A DNA stretch of 64,000 nt from positions 2,480,001-2,544,000 of the forward strand of contig CBDCWE010000003.1 of NCBI GenBank assembly GCA_965223355.1. Reading direction: 5' to 3'. Of the stretch, positions 8,408 through 16,518 are shown piece by piece (the first letter of the stretch is position 1; each line of letters begins with the position of its first letter). The position numbers were made by a program, and so were the translations under genes. The DNA is from Tectiglobus sp965223355 (GTDB lineage Bacteria > Pseudomonadota > Alphaproteobacteria > Rhizobiales > Hyphomicrobiaceae). The notes below the pieces were generated by a model. That model saw only the letters and a program-made list of their open reading frames with translations. It ran no database searches and was not told the origin of the DNA.

Positions 8408-9225
8408 CCACTGTCGACCAGCACGGCGGGGCCTCATATCCAGAGACATGGAAGAAGCGCCCCTTCATCACCAACCCTTTCCTGCGCTGGCTGTTGTGGC
8501 TGGCGATCGCTGTCTACCTTACGGTTGCGCTCGGTACGCTGGAGATCAATTGGGAGCGGCTGGCAGAGGGAATTCCGCGCGGCCAGAAGTTTCTGCTGTC
8601 GTTTTTTCCACCTGACTTCGTCAGTCGCTGGGACTCGATCGTCGATGGGATTCTCGAAAGCGTGTGGATGGCGATCATCTCGACCGTCGCCGGCATTGCA
8701 CTTTCGATACCGGTCGGTCTCGGCGCGGCGCGAAACCTGTCACCGAGACCCATCTATTTTTTTTGCCGTGCGATCATCGCGCTTTCGCGTACGTTTCCCG
8801 AGGTCATCCTGGCGATCTTTGCCGTCAAGCTGTTCGGGTTTGGGCCGTTTGCGGGCTTTCTTGCCTTGTCGATCGCGACGATCGGCTTCTATGGCAAGTT
8901 GCTGGCAGAAGACATCGAAAACATGGACCCGGAGCCGACAGAGGCCATCAAGGCCACCGGCGCCGGCTGGTTCCAGTGGGTCAACTATTCCGTCCAGCCC
9001 CAGGTGGCCCCGCGCATGATCGGCCTCGCTATGTACCGGCTGGATATCAACTTCCGCGAGTCCGCCGTTGTCGGCATCGTTGGCGGCGGCGGCATCGGTG
9101 CAACGCTACTGACATCATTCGACCGCTATGAGTTCCAGACCGCAGCGGCGATCCTGCTGATCATCATCGGTATCGTCATGGTTCTCGAATACGGATCAGG
9201 CTATTTGCGAAAGTGGGTGCAGTAA
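8404..9225 (+). CDS. phnE: phosphonate/phosphate ABC transporter permease (first PhnE)
   Basis: This inner-membrane permease has 273 residues and about six hydrophobic segments. The EAA-type coupling loop EAIKATGAGWFQWVNY and the PhnE-typical YRLDINFRESAVVGIVGGGGIG stretch near the C-terminus are both present. It pairs with the second PhnE to form a heterodimeric channel energised by PhnC. Translation is coupled on both sides: ATGA with phnC, and TAATG with the next gene. Confidence 0.92.
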   Translation: MTTVDQHGGASYPETWKKRPFITNPFLRWLLWLAIAVYLTVALGTLEINWERLAEGIPRGQKFLLSFFPPDFVSRWDSIVDGILESVWMAIISTVAGIALSIPVGLGAARNLSPRPIYFFCRAIIALSRTFPEVILAIFAVKLFGFGPFAGFLALSIATIGFYGKLLAEDIENMDPEPTEAIKATGAGWFQWVNYSVQPQVAPRMIGLAMYRLDINFRESAVVGIVGGGGIGATLLTSFDRYEFQTAAAILLIIIGIVMVLEYGSGYLRKWVQ

Positions 9226-10037
9226 TGCCGGTTGGTGGAACGCCTGAGGCGCCTGTCTGGAAACTGCGCACCACTCGGGAACAGTGGCTGGTGTGGTTGG
9301 GTTGGTTCGCGGGCGTCGCGGTGGTTGCCTACGCCTGGAAGCTCATATCCGACAAGACCGTCTGGTTCTTCGTGTGGGATGCGTGGACGCAGGCCAGTGA
9401 TCTCGCGACCCGGATGATGCCGCCGAAATGGTCATATATGGACAACCTGTGGCGACCTGTGTGGGATACAATCAATATCGCCACGCTTGGCACCCTGCTC
9501 GCCATCACACTTGCCTTTCCAATTGCATTTCTCGCCGCCCGCATAACAACTCCGCACCCAATCGTCCGCGCGATTGCGCTGTTTGTCATCGTGTCCTCGC
9601 GTTCGATCAATTCGCTGATCTGGGCGCTGATGCTGGTTGCCATTATCGGTCCCGGGATTCTGGCGGGTGTAATTGCAATCGGGCTACGCTCAATCGGGTT
9701 TTGTTCCAAACTCCTCTATGAGGCCATAGAAGAGATCGATCTCAAGCAGGTCGAGGCAATAGAGGCGACCGGCGCCAGCGGCCCGCAAAAGCTGGCTTAC
9801 GGTATCATCCCCCAAATCCTGCCGACGTTTGCCGGTATCTCGGTCTTCCGCTGGGACATCAATATTCGCGAATCGACGGTGCTCGGCCTGGTCGGTGCCG
9901 GCGGGCTCGGCCTGCAGCTGGACGCATCCATATCAACGCTGGCCTGGACCCAGGTATCGCTGATCCTTCTGGTTATCCTGGCAACAGTGGTCGTCAGCGA
10001 ATGGGTTTCAGCGCGCGTGCGCCACGCGATCATCTAA
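9225..10037 (+). CDS. phnE: phosphonate/phosphate ABC transporter permease (second PhnE)
   Basis: This is the second permease subunit, 270 residues, with the same fold and motifs as the first: EAIEATGASGPQKLAYG as the coupling loop and FRWDINIRESTVLGLVGAGGLG near the end. I start it at 9225 (TAATG overlap) instead of the GTG-type start at 9213. Two adjacent phnE genes are common in alphaproteobacterial phnDCEE clusters. No obvious terminator follows; the operon ends at degenerate transposase DNA. Confidence 0.92.
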   Translation: MPVGGTPEAPVWKLRTTREQWLVWLGWFAGVAVVAYAWKLISDKTVWFFVWDAWTQASDLATRMMPPKWSYMDNLWRPVWDTINIATLGTLLAITLAFPIAFLAARITTPHPIVRAIALFVIVSSRSINSLIWALMLVAIIGPGILAGVIAIGLRSIGFCSKLLYEAIEEIDLKQVEAIEATGASGPQKLAYGIIPQILPTFAGISVFRWDINIRESTVLGLVGAGGLGLQLDASISTLAWTQVSLILLVILATVVVSEWVSARVRHAII

Positions 10038-10040
10038 CAA

Positions 10041-10490
10041 GCTGCTGAAAAACGCGCCACTCGACAAGTTCGGATGAGCGGAACGGGTTTTTGTTTTGTT
10101 ATGTGAACCTGGAAGATCGTATTGCGGCGAGACATCCACTGGGCAAGCACTGCGCAAGGTTCGCGCAATCGTCAACGATGCGTTGGCGGCACTCAATGAT
10201 GCGTTTGCCAAGCTCTCTACGCCGTCGATGAGTTGCGCGGCATGTGCGTGACGCTGCATGTTGCAGCGAAGCTGAAAGGTTCCACCCATCGATGGGCGAA
10301 CGACGCGCCACGCCGGTTATGCGGTGAGCCAGCAAAAGCGCAAAGAGATCGAGGCGGCATTTGGCCGGGGCAAAACCGTCGGCCCGATCGCCAAGACGAT
10401 GCTGCGCGGTCGCGACCGCGTCGGCGCCCAGTTGACGTTGACGGTGGCCGCCCGCAATCCCGCCCGCCTGCCCCGATTGGACGGGCCGTA
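10041..10490 (+). pseudogene. IS5-family transposase remnant (C-terminal part)
   Basis: From about 10236 to 10490 the plus strand encodes the end of an IS5-type DDE transposase: a VTLHVA segment, then after a 1-bp frameshift GRTTRHAGYAVSQQKRKEIE, then AFGRGKTVGPIAKTMLRGR and a final ARLPRLDGP. These match in order the C-terminal block of the intact IS5 copy at 45076-46173 (RTTRHAGYEKSQTRRKMIE and so on). The segment at 10041 (GCTGCTGAAAAACGC) resembles that element's terminal repeat and may be the old left end. The N-terminal two thirds are gone. Confidence 0.7.
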
Positions 10491-10506
10491 AAACCGCCGG
10501 CGCGAC

Positions 10507-10767
10507 AACCCGGCGTTGGTGAACTTGGGACTTGGTCCACACGAATGGCTCAGCAGTTTCATTGTAGTCGGCGACGTAGGTGTCCAGGTGGGCGGTGAGT
10601 TCGGCAATCGAACTGAACGACGCGCCGGCCAGCGATTGCAACTGCAGGATCGAGAACCAACACTCAACCTGATTGAGTCAAGATGGATCCGTCAGCGAAT
10701 AATGAAACGTCACATCCGAATGGCGCGCGAGCCAGCCCACGTTCTCGTTGTGCGTGTTCAGGTTGCT
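10507..10767 (-). pseudogene. IS630-family transposase remnant (C-terminal part)
   Basis: One minus-strand frame reads NLNTHNENVGW, then HYSLTDPS, an in-frame stop replacing the usual Trp, then LNQVECWFSILQLQSLAGASF and YNETAEPFVWTKSQVHQRR. These are the hallmark C-terminal motifs of IS630 transposases, including the last catalytic Glu of the DDE triad within NQVECWF. The N-terminal half is absent. It lies beside the IS5 relic, making this interval a transposon graveyard between the phn operon and the carnitine genes. Confidence 0.75.
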
Positions 10768-10845
10768 CTAAGGGGTGGGTCCTGGCGGGTGGTTCCCGGC
10801 GGCCGATTGGGGGCGTTGCGCCCAATGCCCGATGGTAAGCATCGC

Positions 10846-10941
10846 GCGGCCCGCCGCGCCTGCGCCAGTGAGCCGCCAGGATTCATCAAGCGGATCAATA
10901 TTTATGCGGGATTTATGCGGGCTGGTATTATACCGCCCCAG
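10846..10941 (+). repeat. dispersed repeat family 3 (copy a)
   Basis: It contains the modules GTGAGCCGCCAGGA, CGGATCAATATTTATGCGGG and TATACCGCCCCAG. The first two recur in order at 57795-57857, the second at 28891-28918, and the last at 28812, 40309-40337 and 60893-60930. The repeat overlaps the 3' end of the dioxygenase gene, whose TAG/TGA region it abuts. Confidence 0.6.
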
Positions 10942-12151
10942 GTCGGTCCGCCGTGCCGGCCTGCTCGCGCGTCCGGCGGCGGTACATGCGGATCGCGGAA
11001 TGCAGATCGTCGGCATCCATGTAGCAACCATGGAGATGGCGCCTGCCGCCGGCTTCGTCGTAGGCCATCCGGCCGTGCAGTATGCGCCGATTGTTAAAGA
11101 CCAAAAGGTCGCCGGGACGATAGGTCAGCCGGATCTGATAGGCGGCGCGCTGGTTGTAGCGCATGAAGGCCCGGATCGCGTGGTAGGCCCGGCGCTGTTC
11201 ATCGAGCGGTGCCTTTAACGGTGCCCGCAGCCACGGCGTGTAGCGCACCGAGCGCAGGTCGCCGTTGGCGGCGCGATCGAAAATCGGGCCGTATGAGCGA
11301 TAGTCGCAATCGGTGGCGCGGTTCTTGAACTCCCAGACCGTCGTGCACAGCGTTGCGAAGTGCTCGGGCTCGCGCGCGCGCATGTCCTCGGCGACGCGAA
11401 AGCCGTCGACGTAGATGCCTTCGCCGCCGCTGGTCGAGTTGGTGCGGCAGAACAGGAACTGCAGATCAGGCGGCGCTTCGCGGGTTGCCAGATCCATGTG
11501 TTGGATCAGGGCTGCCGACGTGAAGGCGTTGGAGTTGGGGTTGTTCTGGACGACGACGTCGAAGGTCCGCCCGAAGCTGGTGGCGCGGACGACGCCAATG
11601 CGTGATGTGATTTGTTCAAGTGTTTCCGCGCTCGTTGGCAGGCTGACCAAGCGGGCGAGGCCGTAATCGCGCAGGGCAACAAGCCAGTCATGAAACACGT
11701 TGTCGTTGGTCAGCGCCGTCGGGCCATCGAAGGTCGGCGGCTCGCTCAGGTCGGCGGTCGTCCATTTGATCGGTTGTGCTTCAGCTTGGCCGCGCGCTGC
11801 ATCCGAGCTTTGCAGATATGCATGCGCCCTGAGCCAACCGGGGTGATAGCAGCTCACGCGATGATCGTTGGACCAGGCCACCTGCAGGGCGCCGTCGGTT
11901 GTGATTTCGGCGCGTTCGGCGACGATATCGTCGGGGATGTCCAACGGATCGATCAGCATCTCTCGGGACAGCGGATGGATCGTCTCCTCGTCGGGGCTGT
12001 TTTCGCGCAACCAGATGGCGTGAAAGGCAGCGCGCTTGCCGTCATCCCATTCGAGGACGACGGCATCACCGTCAATCTTGGCCGCCCTGATGGTATGATC
12101 AATCCGGTAGGTCTCGAAATCGGGTGTCCAAGGAAGATGTGCTTGCGGCAT
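10928..12151 (-). CDS. gamma-butyrobetaine hydroxylase-like Fe(II)/2-oxoglutarate dioxygenase (TauD/TfdA, DUF971 N-domain)
   Basis: This 407-residue protein has the two-domain layout of gamma-butyrobetaine and trimethyllysine hydroxylases: a DUF971-like N-terminal domain (about 1-110) and a TauD catalytic domain. The iron ligands are visible as H218-x-D220 (LIQHMD) and the distal H359 (RRILHGRM). The Arg that binds 2-oxoglutarate is probably in the RRHLHG segment that follows. The usual Cys/Cys/Cys zinc knuckle after WLR(D/E)N is replaced by SPDEET, so the zinc site seems absent. It is the last gene of a minus-strand group with carnitine dehydrogenase and a beta-keto-acid cleavage enzyme, which supports a carnitine-related substrate. 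Confidence 0.82.
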   Translation of the reverse strand: MPQAHLPWTPDFETYRIDHTIRAAKIDGDAVVLEWDDGKRAAFHAIWLRENSPDEETIHPLSREMLIDPLDIPDDIVAERAEITTDGALQVAWSNDHRVSCYHPGWLRAHAYLQSSDAARGQAEAQPIKWTTADLSEPPTFDGPTALTNDNVFHDWLVALRDYGLARLVSLPTSAETLEQITSRIGVVRATSFGRTFDVVVQNNPNSNAFTSAALIQHMDLATREAPPDLQFLFCRTNSTSGGEGIYVDGFRVAEDMRAREPEHFATLCTTVWEFKNRATDCDYRSYGPIFDRAANGDLRSVRYTPWLRAPLKAPLDEQRRAYHAIRAFMRYNQRAAYQIRLTYRPGDLLVFNNRRILHGRMAYDEAGGRRHLHGCYMDADDLHSAIRMYRRRTREQAGTADRPGAV

Positions 12152-12168
12152 GGCTGGTAATCTCCTCT

Positions 12169-13140
12169 CTACACGGTTGGTCTTGCGAGCCGATGTTCGA
12201 TGGTGTTCAGCAGCGCGCCGGCGGCGTGATCGCGCTCTTTCAAGGCGCGCATGAGAGCGACGAGGTTGGCGTCGCGGATCCTTTCCAGTTCACCAATCGT
12301 GTGATGGCCGGACTGGGCGTCGGATTGTTCGACAATCGCATTGATCAACGCGTCGTTGAGGTCGGGTACATCCGTGAGTTTGGTCCACGGCCATTGCAGC
12401 GCGGGCCCGAACTGACGCAGGAAGTGCGCCATGCCGGCTTCGCCGCCGGCAATGCGATAGGTCTCGAACAAGCCCATTTGTGCCCACCTGAGGCCGAAGC
12501 CAAAGCGAATGGCATCGTCAATCTCTGCGGTTGTCGCGATACCGTCATGGACCAGCCAAAGCGCTTCGCGCCAGACCGCTTCGAGGAGGCGGTCGGCAAT
12601 GTGGGCGTCGATCTCGCGGCGCACGTGCAGAGGCTTCATGGCAAGCGCGCGCAGAACCGGCGCCGCCCGTGCGACCGTTTCATCGGCACCGACGAGTTCG
12701 ACCAGCGGCAGCAGGTAGACCGGGTTGAAGGGATGGGCGACGATGATCTGGTCGGGGCTCGCCGATTTGGCCTGAAGCTCGGACGGCTTGAAGCCGGATG
12801 TCGACGAGCCGATGATGGCATCGCGCCGGCAGTGGGACTGAATGTCTGCGAGTACGGCGTGCTTGATGTCGAGGTGTTCCGGAACGCTTTCCTGGACCCA
12901 GTCGGCACCGTTGCAGGCCGTCGCAATACTGTCGGCGAATTGCAGTTGGCCGGCCGGCGGCAGTGCGCCATCGAACAGGCGCGGCAACGACCGTCGCGCC
13001 TGTTCGACAATCTGATTGATCCGGCGCTCGGCATCAGCGGCCGGATCATAGACCGTGACCTGCCAGCCCATCAGCAAAAAGCGGGCAGCCCAACCGCCGC
13101 CAATAACGCCGCCGCCGATGATTGCCGCCCGCGCGCTCAT
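12169..13140 (-). CDS. L-carnitine dehydrogenase (3-hydroxyacyl-CoA dehydrogenase family)
   Basis: The predicted reaction is NAD-dependent oxidation of L-carnitine to 3-dehydrocarnitine. The protein has 323 residues. The NAD motif GGGVIGGGWA is at residues 8-17, QESVPEHLDIK and GSSTSGFKPSEL carry the catalytic-domain signature, HPFNPVYLLPLVELVG holds the catalytic His, and the C-terminal helical domain follows (FGFGLRWAQMGLFETY). The open frame extends to 13278, but the true start is 13140, where the ATG overlaps the stop of the upstream gene (ATGA). Pairing with a BKACE enzyme of the dehydrocarnitine-cleaving type is the known carnitine degradation arrangement. Confidence 0.87.
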   Translation of the reverse strand: MSARAAIIGGGVIGGGWAARFLLMGWQVTVYDPAADAERRINQIVEQARRSLPRLFDGALPPAGQLQFADSIATACNGADWVQESVPEHLDIKHAVLADIQSHCRRDAIIGSSTSGFKPSELQAKSASPDQIIVAHPFNPVYLLPLVELVGADETVARAAPVLRALAMKPLHVRREIDAHIADRLLEAVWREALWLVHDGIATTAEIDDAIRFGFGLRWAQMGLFETYRIAGGEAGMAHFLRQFGPALQWPWTKLTDVPDLNDALINAIVEQSDAQSGHHTIGELERIRDANLVALMRALKERDHAAGALLNTIEHRLARPTV

Positions 13141-14045
13141 TGCGGTGGGCGCTTTACAAGTGAGAGTTTGTCGCGCACGGCGGCCGGCCCGATGACCGTC
13201 GCGCCCATACCCTCGATGATCGTCACGGCGCGCGCGACCAGCGCCTCGTTGGTCGCCAGAACCCCTTTCGCCAACCACAGGTTGTCTTCGAGACCGACGC
13301 GGACGTTGCCGCCGGCGAGCACGGCCGCGGCGACAAAGGGCAATTGGTTGCGCCCGATCGAAAACGCCGACCAGTGCCAGCCGGCGGGAACGTTATTGAC
13401 CATCGCCATGAAGGTGTTGAGGTCGTCCGGAGCGCCCCAGGGTATGCCCATGCACAACTGCACCAGCGCGGGGCTCGTCAGGACGCCATCTTCGACCAGA
13501 CGTTTGGCCAACCACAGATGACCGCTATCGAACGCTTCGAGTTCGGGCTGGACGCCGAGTGCTGTCATTGCCGCGCCCATCTCGCGCAACATGCCGGGCG
13601 TGTTCGTCATGACGTAGTCGGCCTCGGCGAAATTCATCGTGCCGCAGTCGAGCGTACAGATTTCCGGCCGGCAGTCTGCAATGTGGGCTATTCGTTCGCC
13701 GGCGCCGATCATGTCGGTGCCGGATCGTAGCGGCAACGGTGCGCCGGGCGGGCCGAAGACGAGGTCGCCGCCCATGCCGGCCGTCAGGTTCAAGACGACG
13801 TCGGTTTCGGCATCGCGAATGCGTTCGGTGACCTCGCGGTAAAGCGCCGGATCACGCGCCGGCGCACCTGACTGTGGATCGCGGACATGGCAGTGGACGA
13901 CGGCTGCTCCGGCCTTGGCCGCGGCGATGGCGCTGTCGGCAATCGCTTTCGGTGAACGGGGTACGTGGGGACTTTTGTCCTGGGTGGCGCCGGAGCCGGT
14001 CACGGCACATGTGATGAAGACGTCACGGTTCGGCGCAAGCGGCAT
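13137..14045 (-). CDS. beta-keto acid cleavage enzyme (BKACE), probably 3-dehydrocarnitine cleaving
   Basis: Enzymes of this family condense a beta-keto acid with acetyl-CoA, giving acetoacetate and a new acyl-CoA; for 3-dehydrocarnitine the products are betainyl-CoA and acetoacetate. The protein is 302 residues with a TIM-barrel fold. The zinc ligands appear as H51-x-H53 in VVHCHVRDP, with the family starts FITCAVTGSG and SPHVPRSP and the C-terminal VRVGLEDNLWL. It is first in the operon and overlaps carnitine dehydrogenase by 4 bp. A betainyl-CoA thioesterase, usually the next enzyme, is not in the window. Substrate is inferred from the neighbour. Confidence 0.87.
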   Translation of the reverse strand: MPLAPNRDVFITCAVTGSGATQDKSPHVPRSPKAIADSAIAAAKAGAAVVHCHVRDPQSGAPARDPALYREVTERIRDAETDVVLNLTAGMGGDLVFGPPGAPLPLRSGTDMIGAGERIAHIADCRPEICTLDCGTMNFAEADYVMTNTPGMLREMGAAMTALGVQPELEAFDSGHLWLAKRLVEDGVLTSPALVQLCMGIPWGAPDDLNTFMAMVNNVPAGWHWSAFSIGRNQLPFVAAAVLAGGNVRVGLEDNLWLAKGVLATNEALVARAVTIIEGMGATVIGPAAVRDKLSLVKRPPQ

Positions 14046-14139
14046 CGAGGTGTCTTTCCTGCAATACAGTTAGGACAGCATACCGGGGCCGATGCCGGCT
14101 GCTTTGCCGAAACCGACAAGATTGCTGTCGCTTGGTGAA

Positions 14140-14206
14140 ACGTCTGGGCGTGTCGGTGTTGGGCCTGTCGGCGCCGGGCGTATCAGTGCTGGGCGTGTCG
14201 GTGTCA
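14140..14206. repeat. short imperfect tandem repeat between BKACE and bolA
   Basis: Units close to CTGGGCGTGTCGGTGTTGGGC recur about three times with CTG/GCG variations. No credible gene is on either strand. It fills most of the 158-bp gap between the 5' end of BKACE and the 3' end of bolA. Confidence 0.6.
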
Positions 14207-14482
14207 GCCGTGCACCGTTTCTCCGGGCGCGAAGGCATGGATCGCCAAGGCATGGATCTTGCCGGCGAGTTCGTCGGCCAGCAGTTCATTGATCATGCGG
14301 TGGCGCTGGACGCGCGAAGCGCCGGTAAACTTTTCGGAAACGATGGTTACGCGGAAATGGCTTTCGCCGGTGCCGGGGGAGGAGCGATGGCCGGCGTGCA
14401 GTTCGCTCTCGTTGATGACGTCGAGGCGGGATGGCTCCAGGCCGATCATCAGTTTCTGGCGGATTGATGCTGCCATCGTCAT
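14204..14482 (-). CDS. bolA: BolA family protein
   Basis: This small BolA/IbaG-type protein has 92 residues and partners monothiol glutaredoxins in Fe-S and redox signalling. The family core is visible: IRQKL, VINESELHAGH, ESHFRVTIVSEKF, RVQRHRMINELLADEL and a C-terminal IHALAIHAF. The conserved His of the H-x-x-RH motif is present. The open frame reaches 14584, but I start at 14482 where GAGGGAG lies about 9 nt upstream. It is divergent from the DnaJ-domain gene, as in many Hyphomicrobiales, where bolA precedes the cobS-cobT block. Confidence 0.92.
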   Translation of the reverse strand: MTMAASIRQKLMIGLEPSRLDVINESELHAGHRSSPGTGESHFRVTIVSEKFTGASRVQRHRMINELLADELAGKIHALAIHAFAPGETVHG

Positions 14483-14713
14483 GGCCAACGCTCCCTCTAT
14501 AATTGCATCATCATGATCGATACGACGTCGCACGGTACAACCCGTACTGACACATGTGGCGGTGCTACACGACTTGGAAAGCACTTGCGAGATACCATCT
14601 CAATAAGCTCGTCAAGCCCCTTATAGCCGTTTGGCAACGGCGCCGCTGCTCCGTCCGCATGATGCGTTGTCACGCTTGTGTCGAACGCCTCAGATCCGCA
14701 TACTTGGACCATC

Positions 14714-15337
14714 ATGAAGCTTGAATCGAAATATTTCGACATGATCCGCATCAAGCCTACAGAGCGCGAAGCAGATCCGGTCGAACACGAGTTTCCGACC
14801 TGTCAATGGAAGGGCTGCAACGGGCGCGGACAGCACAAGGCGCCGCGCGGTCGCGGCAAGGAAGGCCAGTTCTATCTGTTCTGCGCTGAACACATTCGTC
14901 AGTTCAACGCCTCTTACAATTATTTCGATGGCATGAGCGATACCGAGATCGAGGACTTCCGGAAGGATGCGGCTTACGGTCACCGTCCGACTTGGCAATC
15001 CGGTGCGAATGCCTATGTCGGCGGTCGGCGACGTCCGGCAACGGCCGATGACATTAATCGGGTTTCGCAGGCGCGCAACGGTGGTGCTCAGGGCTTCCAG
15101 GCTTGGCGTGCACGTCAGGCACAGCAGCCACAGCGCAAACTTAAGCCATTGGAAAAGAAGTCACTTTCGGCTCTTGGCTTGAGTGAGGGTGTGAGCAAGG
15201 ACGAGATCAAGGCGCAATTCAAGGCACTGGTCAAGCGCCATCATCCGGATGCGAATGGCGGCGACAGAGGCTCTGAGGAAAGGTTGCGCGAAATCATCCA
15301 GGCCTATAATTATCTCAAACAGGTTGGCCTGGTTTGA
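14714..15337 (+). CDS. J-domain (DnaJ-like) molecular chaperone protein
   Basis: This 207-residue protein has an N-terminal region with a possible metal site (CQWKGCNGRGQHKAPRG then FCAEHIRQFN) and a C-terminal J domain (about 150-207) containing the essential HPD in VKRHHPDANGGDRGSEERL. The J domain is at the C-terminus, as in the alphaproteobacterial family found beside cobS; it lacks the Gly/Phe and zinc-finger domains of true DnaJ. Start 14714 is the first ATG inside the conserved region. A role in presenting clients to DnaK is likely; the specific client is unknown. Confidence 0.88.
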   Translation: MKLESKYFDMIRIKPTEREADPVEHEFPTCQWKGCNGRGQHKAPRGRGKEGQFYLFCAEHIRQFNASYNYFDGMSDTEIEDFRKDAAYGHRPTWQSGANAYVGGRRRPATADDINRVSQARNGGAQGFQAWRARQAQQPQRKLKPLEKKSLSALGLSEGVSKDEIKAQFKALVKRHHPDANGGDRGSEERLREIIQAYNYLKQVGLV

Positions 15338-15439
15338 CGACAGCTGTGTTCCGGCCCTAAAACACTTTAGCGCACAATTCGCCCCGGCCGGAAATTTCGG
15401 CACGGTCCGCTCAACTAACATATCATCCGGAAAAGACGA

Positions 15440-16432
15440 ATGCTCGATACCGCCAAAGCTGGTGTTCCTGGCCTGCCGGAAAACATGATCTCGACCCGAG
15501 AAACCTTCAACATCGACAGCGATATGGAGGTGCTGGCGTATGCGGAAGCAAACGAGCATGTCCCGGACTTGGACGAAGACTATTTGTTCAACCGCGAAGT
15601 GACCCTCGCAATCCTGGCCGGTTTCAAGTTTAACCGCCGCGTCATGATCCAGGGCTACCACGGGACCGGCAAGTCGACGCATATCGAACAGGTCGCCGCC
15701 CGCCTCAACTGGCCCTGTGTGCGCGTTAACCTCGATAGCCACGTCAGCCGGATCGACCTGATCGGCAAAGATGCGATCGTGTTAAAAGACGGCCAGCAGG
15801 TGACCGAGTTCCGCGAAGGCATCCTGCCGTGGGCGCTGCAAAACAACGTCGCCCTGGTTTTTGATGAGTATGATGCCGGGCGCCCGGACGTTATGTTCGT
15901 GATCCAGCGGGTGCTCGAGGTGTCCGGTAAGCTGACGCTGCTCGATCAATCAAAAGTGATCCGGCCGCATCCCGCCTTCCGCCTGTTTTCGACCACCAAC
16001 ACGATCGGGCTTGGCGACACGTCCGGCTTATACCACGGCACCCAACAGATTAACCAAGGTCAGATGGACCGTTGGTCGATCGTATGCGCGCTCAACTATT
16101 TGCCGCACGATGATGAGACCGGGATCGTGCTCGCCAAGGTCAAGAGCTTCCAGAAGGACGACGCATCGAAGAAGATCATCGCCAACATGGTGCGGGTCGC
16201 CGATCTGACCCGGAATTCGTTCATCAATGGCGATATCTCAACGGTGATGAGCCCGCGTACGGTGATGACCTGGGCGGAGAATGCCGAGATTTTCGATGAC
16301 GTAGGCTTTGCCTTCCGGCTCACCTTCCTGAACAAGTGCGATGAACTGGAGCGGCCCATCGTTGCCGAGTTCTATCAGCGCTGTTTCGGTGAAGATCTGC
16401 CGGAAAGTGCGGCCAACGTTGCGCTCAGCTAA
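15440..16432 (+). CDS. cobS: cobaltochelatase subunit CobS (AAA+ ATPase)
   Basis: CobS is the AAA+ motor that, with CobT and CobN, inserts Co2+ into hydrogenobyrinic acid a,c-diamide in the aerobic cobalamin pathway. Length 330 residues. Walker A GYHGTGKST is at 72-80, Walker B is in ALVFDEYDAG, and FRLFSTTNTIGLGD is the sensor region. The N-terminus MISTRETFNIDSDMEVLAYA is typical. It lies 86 bp before cobT. The large subunit CobN and other cob genes are not in this window, as is usual for this lineage. Confidence 0.95.
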   Translation: MLDTAKAGVPGLPENMISTRETFNIDSDMEVLAYAEANEHVPDLDEDYLFNREVTLAILAGFKFNRRVMIQGYHGTGKSTHIEQVAARLNWPCVRVNLDSHVSRIDLIGKDAIVLKDGQQVTEFREGILPWALQNNVALVFDEYDAGRPDVMFVIQRVLEVSGKLTLLDQSKVIRPHPAFRLFSTTNTIGLGDTSGLYHGTQQINQGQMDRWSIVCALNYLPHDDETGIVLAKVKSFQKDDASKKIIANMVRVADLTRNSFINGDISTVMSPRTVMTWAENAEIFDDVGFAFRLTFLNKCDELERPIVAEFYQRCFGEDLPESAANVALS

Positions 16433-16518
16433 GTCCATTCACACCGGCCGCCGCGGGGTGTCGCCGTGTTGGCGCTCAAAGTCCGGCCTGTCCACAACTG
16501 ACCGAATGACCCATCGAT

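Noticed and set aside
6517..10037. phosphonate degradation (C-P lyase) locus
   Set aside because: Only transport genes are present; none of phnG-M, phnX or phnW is found.
12124..13521. 465-codon open frame on the plus strand
   Set aside because: It lies antisense to the carnitine dehydrogenase, BKACE and dioxygenase genes, has no recognisable motif, and is explained by high GC content.
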